Source of the DNA: a virus
Length of the DNA stretch: 30,481 nt
Direction: 5' to 3' (one strand)
Virus record (IMG/VR): IMGVR_UViG_3300024517_000077
Location: 1-30,481 of that record
Part shown: positions 14,813 to 22,914 of the stretch, in pieces
How positions within the stretch are numbered: the stretch's first letter is position 1
Layout of the letters: every line of letters begins with the position of its first letter
Position numbers and translations under genes: made by a program
The notes under the pieces: generated by a model
Told to the model about the DNA's origin: nothing
The model's database searches: none
What the model saw: the letters and a program-made list of their open reading frames with translations, nothing else

Positions 14813-15484
14813 GTTTTGAAGTTCCTTTTGCGCTGATGGCGCTGGTTTGTGGCCATTAGTATCATGTTTAAGGGCATTTGCGACAAGCGGAATTTGCCCA
14901 TGGGTGGCTGGTAGGTTGGTCAGTGCAACGTTGACTAGCCTGGTCACTCTATACCCCTCCACCGCTTTGCCATCAGACATCACAGCGATTGACTCGCTCA
15001 TGTCGACGTCAAAAGCGGGGCTGTAGTGGCGAAACTCGCGATCTTTCAGCATCTGCTTGGCTCTGGGCGTCCATTCGACATTAGTGGCCATTAGCCCCGC
15101 CTCAGCCACAGCAGGCACAAACCAGCCAGCTGCGCTCGAGCTATCTGCAGTTGGCTGACCACTTAGCATCCCATGATCGAAATCAATGGGAAGCTGCTTG
15201 ATGCCATGCTGCGCATAGGCAGCCATCACCAGCTCTGCTGCCACATCGTCAAACACAAAAACACCCTTGGTGGTGCTCATGGCCCCTTTTGGGAAAATCA
15301 GAAACGAGTCAGCGGGCTCTGCCACATCCTCCATCTCTGGCATCATGAGCTGGACGGTGACCACCTCTGCAGTTGTTTGCTTTTCAATCTCACCGCAAAT
15401 CCGGCCTGCTGCCTCTTCGTCGTGGCCCTTGCTTTGCTGGTCAATCATGCATGCCTCAAATGTCTCATATGGTCCCAGTGGCAT
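14342..15484 (-). CDS. Prohead protease with C-terminal scaffold domain (Mu gpI-like)
   Basis: The ATG at 15484 is preferred over an in-frame TTG at 15511; GCAGGA lies just upstream, and the gene overlaps the MuF stop by 20 bases. The protein has 380 residues. The N-terminal 40 residues (PYETFEACMIDQQSKGHDEE) form a small helical motif seen in phage prohead proteins. The Mu I-like protease region follows, including KQLPIDFDHGM and then AAGWFVPAVAEAGLMATNVEWT and FRHYSPAFDVD. This corresponds to the family's 'lpiDyeHq~' and 'YlSP~f' motifs. After residue 224 there is a long helical region rich in Ala, Glu and Leu, as in capsid scaffolds. The enzyme is expected to digest the scaffold during maturation. 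Confidence 0.85.
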   Translation of the reverse strand: MPLGPYETFEACMIDQQSKGHDEEAAGRICGEIEKQTTAEVVTVQLMMPEMEDVAEPADSFLIFPKGAMSTTKGVFVFDDVAAELVMAAYAQHGIKQLPIDFDHGMLSGQPTADSSSAAGWFVPAVAEAGLMATNVEWTPRAKQMLKDREFRHYSPAFDVDMSESIAVMSDGKAVEGYRVTRLVNVALTNLPATHGQIPLVANALKHDTNGHKPAPSAQKELQNMELVKLFGLSSEAEVAQQATQLLSAVDGANTLADVLACINDLKAGAAKSIELAQRVAVLEAEKVSSERDALIAKLSEDGKAPPSIHGFLRTLSLDQVQSFGDCAPIAGGPAVNGDAIEPAIVLSADDEHILTLMPNISREAFIAERKRETSNKKAG

Positions 15485-16211
15485 CGGGTCCTGCCTTTTC
15501 AGCCTTGGCAATCAAGGCGCTGTATGTCGTTGTATCATAGCCTTTGGGCTCAGGTCGCCAATTGGCAAAGCCTGCTGCTCTTGGGCTGTTGCCAAAGCTG
15601 CCCTGTGCATCTGGTATCTTTAGATCAGAAGGAGCTATGCCCTTGCGCATCGCCTGCCTTGGCGTTAGCGATCGCACACCACTGCGGCAATTGTAATGTA
15701 GCGGCGGCCAGTTTGTGTCCCACCAGTTGTCGTCAGCTGGCTTGACTATGCCGTCACGGTCTCTGCAATATGGGGTGGTGCGGCTGTCCAACACGGCGTC
15801 ATACATGCGAAATGGCCTGAAGCGCTTGACCGCTGGCTGCTCCATCTGTCTCCATCTGCCTGCGTTGTATGCAGTCTGGATGGCTGTACGCCACATGACC
15901 TCGACCCGAGACGGGTTGGCGCCACCCCATGCCCTGGCAAGCTTGCCCGCCATTGCCCTGCTGAATTCAGCATATCCAAGCCCTTGCTGCATGCCCTTTG
16001 CGATTTCGTCAAACACATCCTGAACAAGTCGCAGCTGCGCAACATTGCCAACCCAAAACGCCTGATTGCGAGCGTTGGCCATGAGCTGGGCAACCTCATC
16101 ATCGGTCATTACCAGCCGCGACAAGTGCCATGCGATGGCCTCGTCAAAGGCACGGATCAGCAGGCCAACGGCTGGCCTGGCGTCATCCTGCAATTTCACG
16201 GCTGCGCTCAT
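15465..16211 (-). CDS. Minor head protein, MuF / gp30-like
   Basis: The 248-residue protein overlaps the portal gene by four bases. Residues about 60-120 hold a helical region (VFDEIAKGMQQGLGYAEFSRAM). The signature MuF segment follows: MWRTAIQTAYNAGRWRQM, then YDAVLDSRTTPYCRDRDG and WDTNWPPLHYNCRSGVRSLT. The 'R~~~q~ay~~g~', 'D.rt...C~~~dG' and 'PP.H.nCrc' motifs are diagnostic for the SPP1 gp7/Mu F family. Mu F is longer (about 425 residues); this shorter form ends soon after the motif. These proteins are present in a few copies inside the head near the portal. Some relatives carry toxin domains; none is visible here. Confidence 0.88.
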   Translation of the reverse strand: MSAAVKLQDDARPAVGLLIRAFDEAIAWHLSRLVMTDDEVAQLMANARNQAFWVGNVAQLRLVQDVFDEIAKGMQQGLGYAEFSRAMAGKLARAWGGANPSRVEVMWRTAIQTAYNAGRWRQMEQPAVKRFRPFRMYDAVLDSRTTPYCRDRDGIVKPADDNWWDTNWPPLHYNCRSGVRSLTPRQAMRKGIAPSDLKIPDAQGSFGNSPRAAGFANWRPEPKGYDTTTYSALIAKAEKAGPDATGTI

Positions 16212-17713
16212 AGCTCATCAAGCAAAGCGAATCGGCCAGCTAGCTCGCTGAGAATAAGCGCCCGTTCGAATAGCTCCACAAAGCTACTGGCTGACATGTC
16301 CGCATATTCTGTGCGGAGGTTTTCGCGCAACTGCTCATAGCTGCCACTGTTGGCGACAATGGCCAGCACCTCTTGTAGCCCCACCTTGCCCTTGCTGCGC
16401 TTGATGCCCTCATCGACCAGGTCATCTGCATACTGCTGGCCGGCCACAAACGCGCTACTGGTGTCGCCACTGGCTAGCCTTATGTTGGTTTCCTGCTGCA
16501 CAGGCTGGAATCCCATGGGTGGCGCATCATCGGACTTGCTAACGCCAAAGCGCTCGATCTCATCGATGGTCAAGCCAACAGCCTGCAAGCCTGCCACAGC
16601 CCTGCCAAGATGCTCGAGGGTCTCTGCCGTTAGTTTCAAATCGACAGGTGGCGCAACGTCCCAGTGAGGCCATGGCACAAGCTCTGCGCCATTGTCGTAA
16701 TTATAGGCAGCCCACCAGCTAAGCACCTGGCTGCGCAGCTCGGTGGATAGCACTTGAGCATCTCCAGCGGTGCGCTCCCGCTTGACCTCGCCACCAGCCT
16801 GAGCAGCTGCAAGGCTGCCGCTATCGATCTGGGTTGTAAGGTTGTTGCCAGTCAGCGCAATGGCCAGCGAGTCATCCACATGGCGGATTAGGTCCTTAAA
16901 CCCATCGCTGTTCTGGTCTGTGGCCTCCAGCAGCCGCAAGTCAAACTTGGCTCCATCCTCATCCACGTTGGTTGGCAGCTGGATCGTGGTTTCGGTAGAA
17001 AGGATCCTGATGTCCTCCTGAAATTGGTCTTTGTCTGCTGCATCGCTCACCGCAGGCACATCAGCCAGGATGATTGGCATGCCATGCCGCTCGCTATAGC
17101 GAGCCCAATCACGCACAGCGAATTGGCGCACCAGCCACGGGATGGCCAGGCATCGCGCCAGGCCACCCATCCAGGGCTCATCGCCTCGACCCAGCACCAG
17201 CCACTTGCCATCATTGCCATCCATTGGCACTTTGATCTGGCCAGCTCGAGCTGTGATATAATAGCAACGCTCGGTTCGGTCTGCCCAAACCCATTGCATG
17301 TTCCAAACTTTGAGCCTGGGCCGCCACTCGCCTGCGGTGCGCTCCCATATGATCTCACCAATGGCAACGCCTGCCATCAGATACCATCGCAGCAGCTCAG
17401 CCAAGCTTGCCTCGCTAAAGCCATGCCACCACCAGCGCTCTGCATCCTGCGCAATGTCTGCAGCTCGCTCGCTGTCATCCTCGCCAGGCAGCAGCGAAAA
17501 CTCTGACCGCATCAGCGCATTGATGCGAGTGCTCAGCACAGCAGCCATGCGATCATCTCTGCCCATGGCGTCGATGAGCTTTGATGATTCGCTGAAGTCG
17601 CCAAGCTCATGAGCATTGAGCGCAGAGCGCACAGCACTAACCGTCCAGCTGGGCTTGATACCAGGCGACCAAGGTATATAAATGCGCCTGTGTTGCTGCC
17701 TAGGCGTTGGCAT
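16208..17713 (-). CDS. Portal protein, DUF935 family (Mu gp29-like)
   Basis: The 501-residue protein has the length and features of Mu gp29. Key segments are DAMGRDDRMAAVLSTRINALM, then WYLMAGVAIGEIIWER, PRLKVWNMQWVWAD and YSERHGMPIILADVP. These are followed by GNNLTTQIDSGSLAAAQ and a C-terminal helical domain. The 'D~~v.~~l~~R..al~', 'G~a~~Ei.W', 'y~er~G~P~~~g' and 'G~~l~T' motifs define DUF935. It overlaps the upstream zinc-finger gene by 14 bases and the MuF gene by four. The protein forms the dodecameric ring at the unique vertex through which DNA is packaged. Confidence 0.92.
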   Translation of the reverse strand: MPTPRQQHRRIYIPWSPGIKPSWTVSAVRSALNAHELGDFSESSKLIDAMGRDDRMAAVLSTRINALMRSEFSLLPGEDDSERAADIAQDAERWWWHGFSEASLAELLRWYLMAGVAIGEIIWERTAGEWRPRLKVWNMQWVWADRTERCYYITARAGQIKVPMDGNDGKWLVLGRGDEPWMGGLARCLAIPWLVRQFAVRDWARYSERHGMPIILADVPAVSDAADKDQFQEDIRILSTETTIQLPTNVDEDGAKFDLRLLEATDQNSDGFKDLIRHVDDSLAIALTGNNLTTQIDSGSLAAAQAGGEVKRERTAGDAQVLSTELRSQVLSWWAAYNYDNGAELVPWPHWDVAPPVDLKLTAETLEHLGRAVAGLQAVGLTIDEIERFGVSKSDDAPPMGFQPVQQETNIRLASGDTSSAFVAGQQYADDLVDEGIKRSKGKVGLQEVLAIVANSGSYEQLRENLRTEYADMSASSFVELFERALILSELAGRFALLDEL

Positions 17714-17999
17714 CTGTCATCTCTGCCGATGCCTGAGCATGGCTCTTGTTCTGGCGCCTTAGCCGATACTCGCACTTGCGCGAGCACGTTTGCCTACCAG
17801 GACGAGCAAACTTGTCATTGCAAATCAGGCATGCCTCAGCGTCATCTGCTGGCTTTCCTGCATAGCGCTCGGCATAGCAAGCAACACAAACCACGGTCCC
17901 TTTTGCGTTAATATAGGCCTCAGAGCTCCGCCGCAGCGCTGCCCTGCAATCAATAGCTGTGCACCTGCAAACACTGCCAACATGAACCTTAAACCACAT
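17700..17999 (-). CDS. Small double zinc-finger-like protein between TerL and portal
   Basis: The ATG at 17999 has a very strong ribosome site, AAAAGGAG with 6-base spacing; the GTG at 18002 is less likely. The protein has 99 residues with cysteines grouped as CRC...C, then CVACYAERYAG, then CLICNDKFARPGRQTCSRKC. The last group resembles a treble-clef or ribbon zinc site. The C-terminus is basic (EYRLRRQNKSHAQ) and could bind nucleic acid. It overlaps TerL by one base and the portal by 14, so it is embedded in the packaging operon, where Mu has no equivalent. I do not recognise the family. It could be a packaging accessory factor or a late regulator; no HNH motif is seen. Confidence 0.75.
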   Translation of the reverse strand: MWFKVHVGSVCRCTAIDCRAALRRSSEAYINAKGTVVCVACYAERYAGKPADDAEACLICNDKFARPGRQTCSRKCEYRLRRQNKSHAQASAEMTDANA

Positions 18000-19444
18000 C
18001 ACATTCTCCTTTTGAGGCCTGGCACTCTGCGCCCATGCCTGGCAACCCTGCGTTGCTTGTATAGTACCCGATGAGCGCTGGATAGTGCATCCACCTCGTC
18101 ATCACGAGCATCATTGATCCCGGTGAAGCCCTCAATCACCTCGAGGAAATCAAACAGCCAAGGCGCTGGATGGGTGGCTGGGTCTGGCACTAGCAGCTTG
18201 CCAGCATTCCACGCTGCTGCGCATTCCTGAGCCCGAACAAACTTGTCACTGGTCGCTGCCTTAAACTCAAAGCGCGGCACCCGGCGCTTGATAAATTGCG
18301 TGCTACCTTTTTCGACGCCCGAGCCAATGAAAAGCATTCTGCCAGGCCTCTTGGTAGCTGCAGACACCAGCGACAGCGTGAATTCTGGAGCCTCAACCTG
18401 TTGGCTGACCACGTCGAGCACATAGTAGCAATCGCCAAACCTTCCCAGCGTAACGACCACACTGCGGTCTGCAACGGTTTTGCTTGTATATGCCAAATCG
18501 ACACCATGGCCATACTGCAGCCTTGCTGGCAGCTCGCTGTAAAAGTGTGGTGCACCAAAAACCGCACCGCCCCGCTTGCGCGGCCTGCCTTGGAATAGTG
18601 ACGCAGCGCCATAGTCGCCAATTGCCGTCATGCGTCCTTGGATAACGTCTGCAGTCCAGCCAATCTGCGGCGCCAACGCTTCACCCTCTTGCCTGCCATC
18701 GCCATCGCCTGGCTCTGCTATTGCCCTGCGAGTGATGCCAGGCCATCCACCCTTGATTGCTCGACCTATTGCATCGTCTGGGTGCCACCGGGTGTGAACG
18801 AGGAACACCGAGCCGTTTGGGGTCAATCGAGTGAGCACATCATCAGTGATACTTGCCCAGGCCTTGTCTCGGAACGTTGGGCTTTCTGCCTCTGCTCGGT
18901 TCTTGATTGGATCGTCAATGTATGCTTTGCAAAAGCCGCGGCCGGTCACCTCGCCACCAATGCCTCGAGCCACTAGGCCACCACCCTGCGCAGTTTCCCA
19001 CTCGTCGGCGCGATTGCTGTCGCCTGCCAAGGCTACACCAGCCGCTTTTGCCAGCCTGCGAGCACGCTTGCTTTGCTTAGCTGCAAACGTGGCCGTGTGG
19101 GTCATATAGAGCAGCTGCGACGTTGGGTCCTTTGCCAGCACCCTGGCGATGTCATGCAACAGCAGCTCTGATTTGCCATGACGCGGTGGCACGGTAAACC
19201 ACACCCTGCACGGGCCATGCTCTGCACTATCCAGCGCCCAAGCCAGTTGCCACAGCCACGTTGGTGACATCAGCTCAGGGGTCAGCTTTGGCATAAAATC
19301 AAGCAGACTGTTGGCCGCATGCCTCGATAGCCATTGTCTCGCGCACTCTGCCCAGCTCGGATACAAGTCTCCTGAGCTGCTCTGGCTCGAGAACCCGCTC
19401 GGCAGCTTCGAGGAACTGGTCTTGCGCTTGTTGGACTGTGGCAT
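17999..19444 (-). CDS. Terminase large subunit (ATPase-nuclease)
   Basis: The 481-residue protein has a Walker A-like PPRHGKSE at residues 86-93. The TGRGF...AYIDDP segment (167-179) supplies Walker B and the catalytic acidic residue. SVFLVHTRWHPDDAIGR lies in the coupling region. The nuclease domain includes GHGVDLAYTSKT and the C-terminal DDEVDALSSA. This matches phage packaging motors of the 'PRHGKSE...iDDp' group. The start at 19444 lies inside the upstream gene (146-base overlap). Homology-like sequence begins near residue 38 (LSRHAANSLLDFMP), so a start after the upstream stop would remove family sequence. An AAAAGG is present before the ATG. Confidence 0.92.
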   Translation of the reverse strand: MPQSNKRKTSSSKLPSGFSSQSSSGDLYPSWAECARQWLSRHAANSLLDFMPKLTPELMSPTWLWQLAWALDSAEHGPCRVWFTVPPRHGKSELLLHDIARVLAKDPTSQLLYMTHTATFAAKQSKRARRLAKAAGVALAGDSNRADEWETAQGGGLVARGIGGEVTGRGFCKAYIDDPIKNRAEAESPTFRDKAWASITDDVLTRLTPNGSVFLVHTRWHPDDAIGRAIKGGWPGITRRAIAEPGDGDGRQEGEALAPQIGWTADVIQGRMTAIGDYGAASLFQGRPRKRGGAVFGAPHFYSELPARLQYGHGVDLAYTSKTVADRSVVVTLGRFGDCYYVLDVVSQQVEAPEFTLSLVSAATKRPGRMLFIGSGVEKGSTQFIKRRVPRFEFKAATSDKFVRAQECAAAWNAGKLLVPDPATHPAPWLFDFLEVIEGFTGINDARDDEVDALSSAHRVLYKQRRVARHGRRVPGLKRRM

Positions 19445-19721
19445 TTAGCTCAACCTTTTGGACAACTTTACCCTCTACTCTGTCAAGTATTTCCCTTAAA
19501 TGCTGATACTTGCCTTTCGCGGCCTCTCGCAGCAGAACCTTGACGACGACTTCGGCGAGCTTGCCATCGTTTGCGTCCAGCGCTTGCCGAAGCCTTTTGG
19601 TCAAGCTAGAGCCCCTCGGCCGACCGCCGGGGTTGCCCGACTGGCCCGGCTTCCACATCGGCGCTAGGTTCGGGCTTCTTGGCTCCTTGTTTTTTTCCGT
19701 GTTGCTGTCGGTGTCAGCCAT
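19299..19721 (-). CDS. DUF5681-containing protein, probable small terminase
   Basis: The 140-residue protein carries APMWKPGQSGNPGGRPRGSS near residues 20-39, the DUF5681 signature. These proteins are repeatedly encoded just upstream of TerL in phages and are usually taken as small-terminase-like DNA-recognition subunits. The following region (LTKRLRQALDANDGKLAEVV) and the acidic helix after residue 85 would suit oligomerisation. It overlaps the ParB-methyltransferase gene by eight bases and TerL by 146 bases. The function is inferred from family and position; no helix-turn-helix is obvious. Confidence 0.72.
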   Translation of the reverse strand: MADTDSNTEKNKEPRSPNLAPMWKPGQSGNPGGRPRGSSLTKRLRQALDANDGKLAEVVVKVLLREAAKGKYQHLREILDRVEGKVVQKVELNATVQQAQDQFLEAAERVLEPEQLRRLVSELGRVRETMAIEACGQQSA

Positions 19722-20865
19722 CGGCCACCCGCTTTGCTTTCTTGCCCGTCAAATTCTCCCACCGCTCGACAATGACATCGCAGTATGCCGGGCTAATCTC
19801 GATGCCATAGCACTTACGCCCGAGCTGCTCGGCGGCGATGAGCGTTGTACCTGAGCCGAGGAAGGGGTCAAAGACATCGCCTCCCTTAACGCTTGCGCGC
19901 TCCAAAATCCACGCCCAGAACTTGATAGGCTTAGGGCACGGGTGAATGCTTTTGTCTGACGATTCTGTGTGTACAAGAGAGTCAGGGTGGCTCCCTTCTC
20001 CAGATGCCAACCTGGGATCCTTTCCATAGCAGATAATCGGTTGCCAACAACAAAAGCCCCATGGGCCCCTTCCCGCTCCTGCTGGCGTAAACCATGCCAT
20101 GGTCCATGATGGCTCTGAATATAAAAACAGGTTCTTGACCCCCGGTGTGATCACCATCCTCACACAGTACTTTTTTGCCAGTGGCACAAACCCAGCTATC
20201 AGCGCAACCAAGTTGGCCCTGCTGTCTTCGTGGCGATCGTAGTTGTTCTTGTTGCTTACGGTGTCACCCAAGCCATAAGGCGGGTCCGTTAAGCAAAGGT
20301 CGACCTTCTCCCCACCCATAAGCAGCGCCACATCCTCGGCCTTCGTCGAGTCACCGCAAAGCACGCGATGCTCGCCAAGCTGCCAAAGGTCGCCCGGTTT
20401 CGTCACCGGGTCAGCCGGTGGCTCTGGAACCTCATCCTCGACTACATCGTTAGCGCCTAGCCCAATCGTCTCGCTAATCAGCTTCTCAAGCTCAGCCTCA
20501 TCGAAACCAGCCGCCGCCAAAATCTCTTCGTCATCGATGGCCAGCGCCGATAGCTGCTCGGCTAGCGCAGCGTCATCCCACTCGGCCAGCTCGGCGGTGC
20601 GGTTATCGGCGATGGCGTAGGCCGTTCTGTCCGCCCCCTGAAGCGCCGACCGCACGACATGCACCTCTTGCCACCCAAGCTCACGAGCGGCCGCTAGCGT
20701 GCCGTTTCCGGCGACCACAACCCCTTTCCCGTCGACGACGATGGGCTTCTGCTGCCCGAACCGCGCCAAGCTCGCTTTGATCGTCTCGATGTTTTTCGCG
20801 CTGTGCTGCCGAACATTTGCAGGATCTTGCAGCAGCTTGTCAACGGCGATCCGCGATGCACGCAT
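19714..20865 (-). CDS. ParB-like domain fused to beta-class DNA methyltransferase
   Basis: The ATG at 20865 (MRASRIAVDKLLQDPANVRQ) fits the family start; a GTG at 20895 is in frame. The protein has 383 residues. Residues 1-115 form a ParB/sulfiredoxin-like domain with FGQQKPIVVDGKGVVVAGNG and LAAARELGW. After an acidic linker, the methyltransferase part has LCLTDPPYGLG (catalytic DPPY at 184-187). The AdoMet-binding motif comes late (DPFLGSGTTLIAAEQLG), followed by CYGIEISPAYCDVIVERW. The motif order makes it a beta-class N6-adenine or N4-cytosine enzyme. Such fusions are common in phages, where they modify phage DNA against restriction. An 84-base gap separates it from the resolvase gene. 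Target sequence unknown. Confidence 0.9.
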   Translation of the reverse strand: MRASRIAVDKLLQDPANVRQHSAKNIETIKASLARFGQQKPIVVDGKGVVVAGNGTLAAARELGWQEVHVVRSALQGADRTAYAIADNRTAELAEWDDAALAEQLSALAIDDEEILAAAGFDEAELEKLISETIGLGANDVVEDEVPEPPADPVTKPGDLWQLGEHRVLCGDSTKAEDVALLMGGEKVDLCLTDPPYGLGDTVSNKNNYDRHEDSRANLVALIAGFVPLAKKYCVRMVITPGVKNLFLYSEPSWTMAWFTPAGAGRGPWGFCCWQPIICYGKDPRLASGEGSHPDSLVHTESSDKSIHPCPKPIKFWAWILERASVKGGDVFDPFLGSGTTLIAAEQLGRKCYGIEISPAYCDVIVERWENLTGKKAKRVADG

Positions 20866-20979
20866 AGCAAAAAGATTGCCACAACATAAGGCCACACGTC
20901 AAAAAATCATGATATCCAAGATCGCAATCCCGCCGCAAGTGCCAGAGCTATCTGGGCAACATCAGCTGCCTTTTTGCAC

Positions 20980-21327
20980 CTACATTGGCTCCATTGTCAC
21001 GAGCACCGCATATTCACGCACCTGGCCCCTGGCTTGGCTGTAATGCCAGATGACGCGTGGATCGCGATCGTTTGGCAAGCCAAGCCAATCCGCAAGCTCG
21101 TCGCGAATCGCTTTGAGTGCGCCGCGCAAATTGTCGTCATCCAGCGCCCTTGGTGCCAGCCTGCAAAGCTCGACCTTGGCTGGCAATGGTGGCTGCCTTG
21201 CGCCAGCAACTAGCAGTGCAACCTGGGTTGCCTGCCGCTCTGCTCGAGTCTTGCGATGGCGCTTGGTCCAGTGGCCTCGCTCGTTTGTTTTCGAACAAGT
21301 GCGGATGTCGATCCTAACCGCAATCAT
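20980..21327 (-). CDS. RusA-like Holliday junction resolvase
   Basis: The 115-residue protein is the normal size for RusA. The acidic cluster LDDDNLRGALKAIRDELADW (residues 62-81), followed by NDRDP (86-90), provides the conserved aspartates of the catalytic site. The C-terminal VIWHYSQARGQVREYAVLV matches the family's closing strand. RusA cuts four-way junctions as a dimer; in phages it resolves recombination or packaging intermediates. It overlaps the preceding zinc-finger gene by four bases and lies in the same transcript as the replication-initiator genes. Together with the nuclease, putative annealing protein and SSB of the plus-strand operon it makes a full recombination set. Confidence 0.82.
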   Translation of the reverse strand: MIAVRIDIRTCSKTNERGHWTKRHRKTRAERQATQVALLVAGARQPPLPAKVELCRLAPRALDDDNLRGALKAIRDELADWLGLPNDRDPRVIWHYSQARGQVREYAVLVTMEPM

Positions 21328-21554
21328 CGGTCAGACTCGGCGCACCTTGCCGAGCAGTAGGCCGTCAGCCGGCCGAGAACAATCAAAGCTGCATTGCTGC
21401 AACGGTCACGGCTGCAGCTGGCAACAAATGGCTTTTGCCTGCGGTTTTTGCCCATTGGCGCAATCATCAAAACGCCACATTGGCAGCGCCAAAACCTCGT
21501 GCACAACACCTTGGTGTGGCGATGGCGGTGGTGGCAGTCGTCATTGTCAGTCAT
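21324..21554 (-). CDS. Small Cys/His-rich zinc-finger-like protein
   Basis: The ATG at 21554 overlaps the end of the methyltransferase gene by eight bases; a longer in-frame start at 21635 lies deep inside that gene and is unlikely. The protein has 76 residues. It has a His-rich start (DDCHHRHRHTKVLC), then CQCG, then CSRDRCSNAAL and a final YCSARCAESD. The paired C-x-C and C-x3/4-C groups suggest a zinc ribbon or knuckle. The four-base overlap with the RusA gene (ATGA) indicates co-translation. No family is recognised. Related small Cys-rich proteins occur elsewhere in the window. A role in DNA or protein binding is only inference. Confidence 0.65.
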   Translation of the reverse strand: MTDNDDCHHRHRHTKVLCTRFWRCQCGVLMIAPMGKNRRQKPFVASCSRDRCSNAALIVLGRLTAYCSARCAESDR

Positions 21555-22914
21555 CAAACAAGCCCATCTGTCTCTGGTCGGCTTTGACCTTTGGCGAGGC
21601 GAGCGGCTCAGCTTTGCCAAACCTGCAAGCGGCAATACGGCGGCCCGCTATATCTGCATACTGCGCACTCTGCTCGATGCCAACAAATCGAAACCCCTCA
21701 ATTTTGCAAGCCATGCCAGTCGTGCCAGAGCCACAGAATGGGTCGACCACCAAGCCGCCTGGTGGCGTGATAAGCCTGCATAGCCAGCGCATAAGATCGA
21801 TGCTTTTTACAGTTGGATGGATGTTTCTCCTTTCGCCGCCTCTCATGCCAGACCTTGGATTGTCTTGCCCATTGCTGCCAGGCTTGCGGCCGGTCACCTT
21901 TGACGGATCAACCCTTGCAACATCCCCAAGCCCAGCCTCTCGCTCTGCAGTGCTGGGCTTTGGCGAGTAGCGAAACCGAGGGAAAAACCGCGATGCGCCA
22001 CCGCTGTCGTTGAACCCACACGCATACCCAGACGGCTTGGCAAAGGTGCCATAGACAGCATTCCCGGACACCCCCCCATTATTGGACGCCACCGATTCCG
22101 TCGTGCCGCTCTGCTCATCCAGCATGGCAACTGGGCAGTCAGCCACGCATCGAGCGCCGCAGTCGGCGGCATGGGTTAGCAGCGTGTTACTGGGCCACCT
22201 TCCGGTTCTTCTTTGGCTTGCCTGGTCTTGTTCCCATGCTTCAGAGTTTAGCCGTTGGCCACCAATGCGGCAACCATCAACGTTCAACCCGCCGGTGCCA
22301 AACTCAACCACACACTGGGCGATTGTGCGCTTGCCGAGCGGCTTGCGGCATAGCCACCACATCTCTGCCGCTGGCTTCAAAGCTGTGCCCCACCCTTGCC
22401 AGCGTTTGGCGTCCTCGGTGGATGGCGCGGTTATGGCAACGTCAATCGGTGGCGCCGTCCCAGCGCCTACACCATACGTGCCCCCTTTGTCCTTGCACGA
22501 TACACCAGCATTTCCACCTATCGTATAGCTGCCAACTTGCTGCCTATCAGCACCAGCCGCCTTGTCGATCGCCTTGCTCACGTCGAGAGACTTCGGAAAC
22601 CCTGAGCCAAACAGATGCGTCAAACAATCGCGCACCTCAAAGCCAGCTGTCTCCAAAGCCATACCGGTCCAGTGCGACGTTCGAGGCAGCGCCCAAACCA
22701 CAGCATGGCCACCAGGCTTTAGCACTCGCAGCACCTCAGCCATGACGCTAGCAAGCCACGCTATCCATTGGTCACGGCCGCCTTTGCTGCCATCCCAGGC
22801 TTTGGCCATGAACGCAATGCCAGCCGGTGGGTCTGTAACACATGCATCAATGCTGCAGCTATCAATGCCCCGCAAAACCTCGAGGCAATCACCTGTGATG
22901 ATGACGTCAGCCAT
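21547..22914 (-). CDS. Beta-class DNA methyltransferase with DPPA motif
   Basis: The 455-residue protein starts ADVIITGDCLEVLRGIDS and has ACVTDPPAGIAFMAKAWD at about residues 29-46. The AdoMet-binding motif is at the C-terminal end (VVDPFCGSGTTGMACKIEG), followed by FVGIEQSAQYADIAGRRI, giving the beta-class order. The catalytic tetrapeptide is DPPA rather than DPPY/SPPY; I recall the same 'DPPAGi.FM...WD' form in other phage-encoded methyltransferases, so it is probably functional. The large central region (about 130-340) would hold target recognition and includes CGARCVADC. It overlaps its upstream neighbour by eight bases. Likely role: protection of phage DNA. Base and site specificity are unknown. 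Confidence 0.85.
   Translation of the reverse strand: MADVIITGDCLEVLRGIDSCSIDACVTDPPAGIAFMAKAWDGSKGGRDQWIAWLASVMAEVLRVLKPGGHAVVWALPRTSHWTGMALETAGFEVRDCLTHLFGSGFPKSLDVSKAIDKAAGADRQQVGSYTIGGNAGVSCKDKGGTYGVGAGTAPPIDVAITAPSTEDAKRWQGWGTALKPAAEMWWLCRKPLGKRTIAQCVVEFGTGGLNVDGCRIGGQRLNSEAWEQDQASQRRTGRWPSNTLLTHAADCGARCVADCPVAMLDEQSGTTESVASNNGGVSGNAVYGTFAKPSGYACGFNDSGGASRFFPRFRYSPKPSTAEREAGLGDVARVDPSKVTGRKPGSNGQDNPRSGMRGGERRNIHPTVKSIDLMRWLCRLITPPGGLVVDPFCGSGTTGMACKIEGFRFVGIEQSAQYADIAGRRIAACRFGKAEPLASPKVKADQRQMGLFDD

Noticed and set aside
20694-20897. Short minus-strand frame at the ParB-methyltransferase start with a hydrophobic N-terminus
   Set aside because: It overlaps the ParB domain in another frame and lacks a ribosome site.
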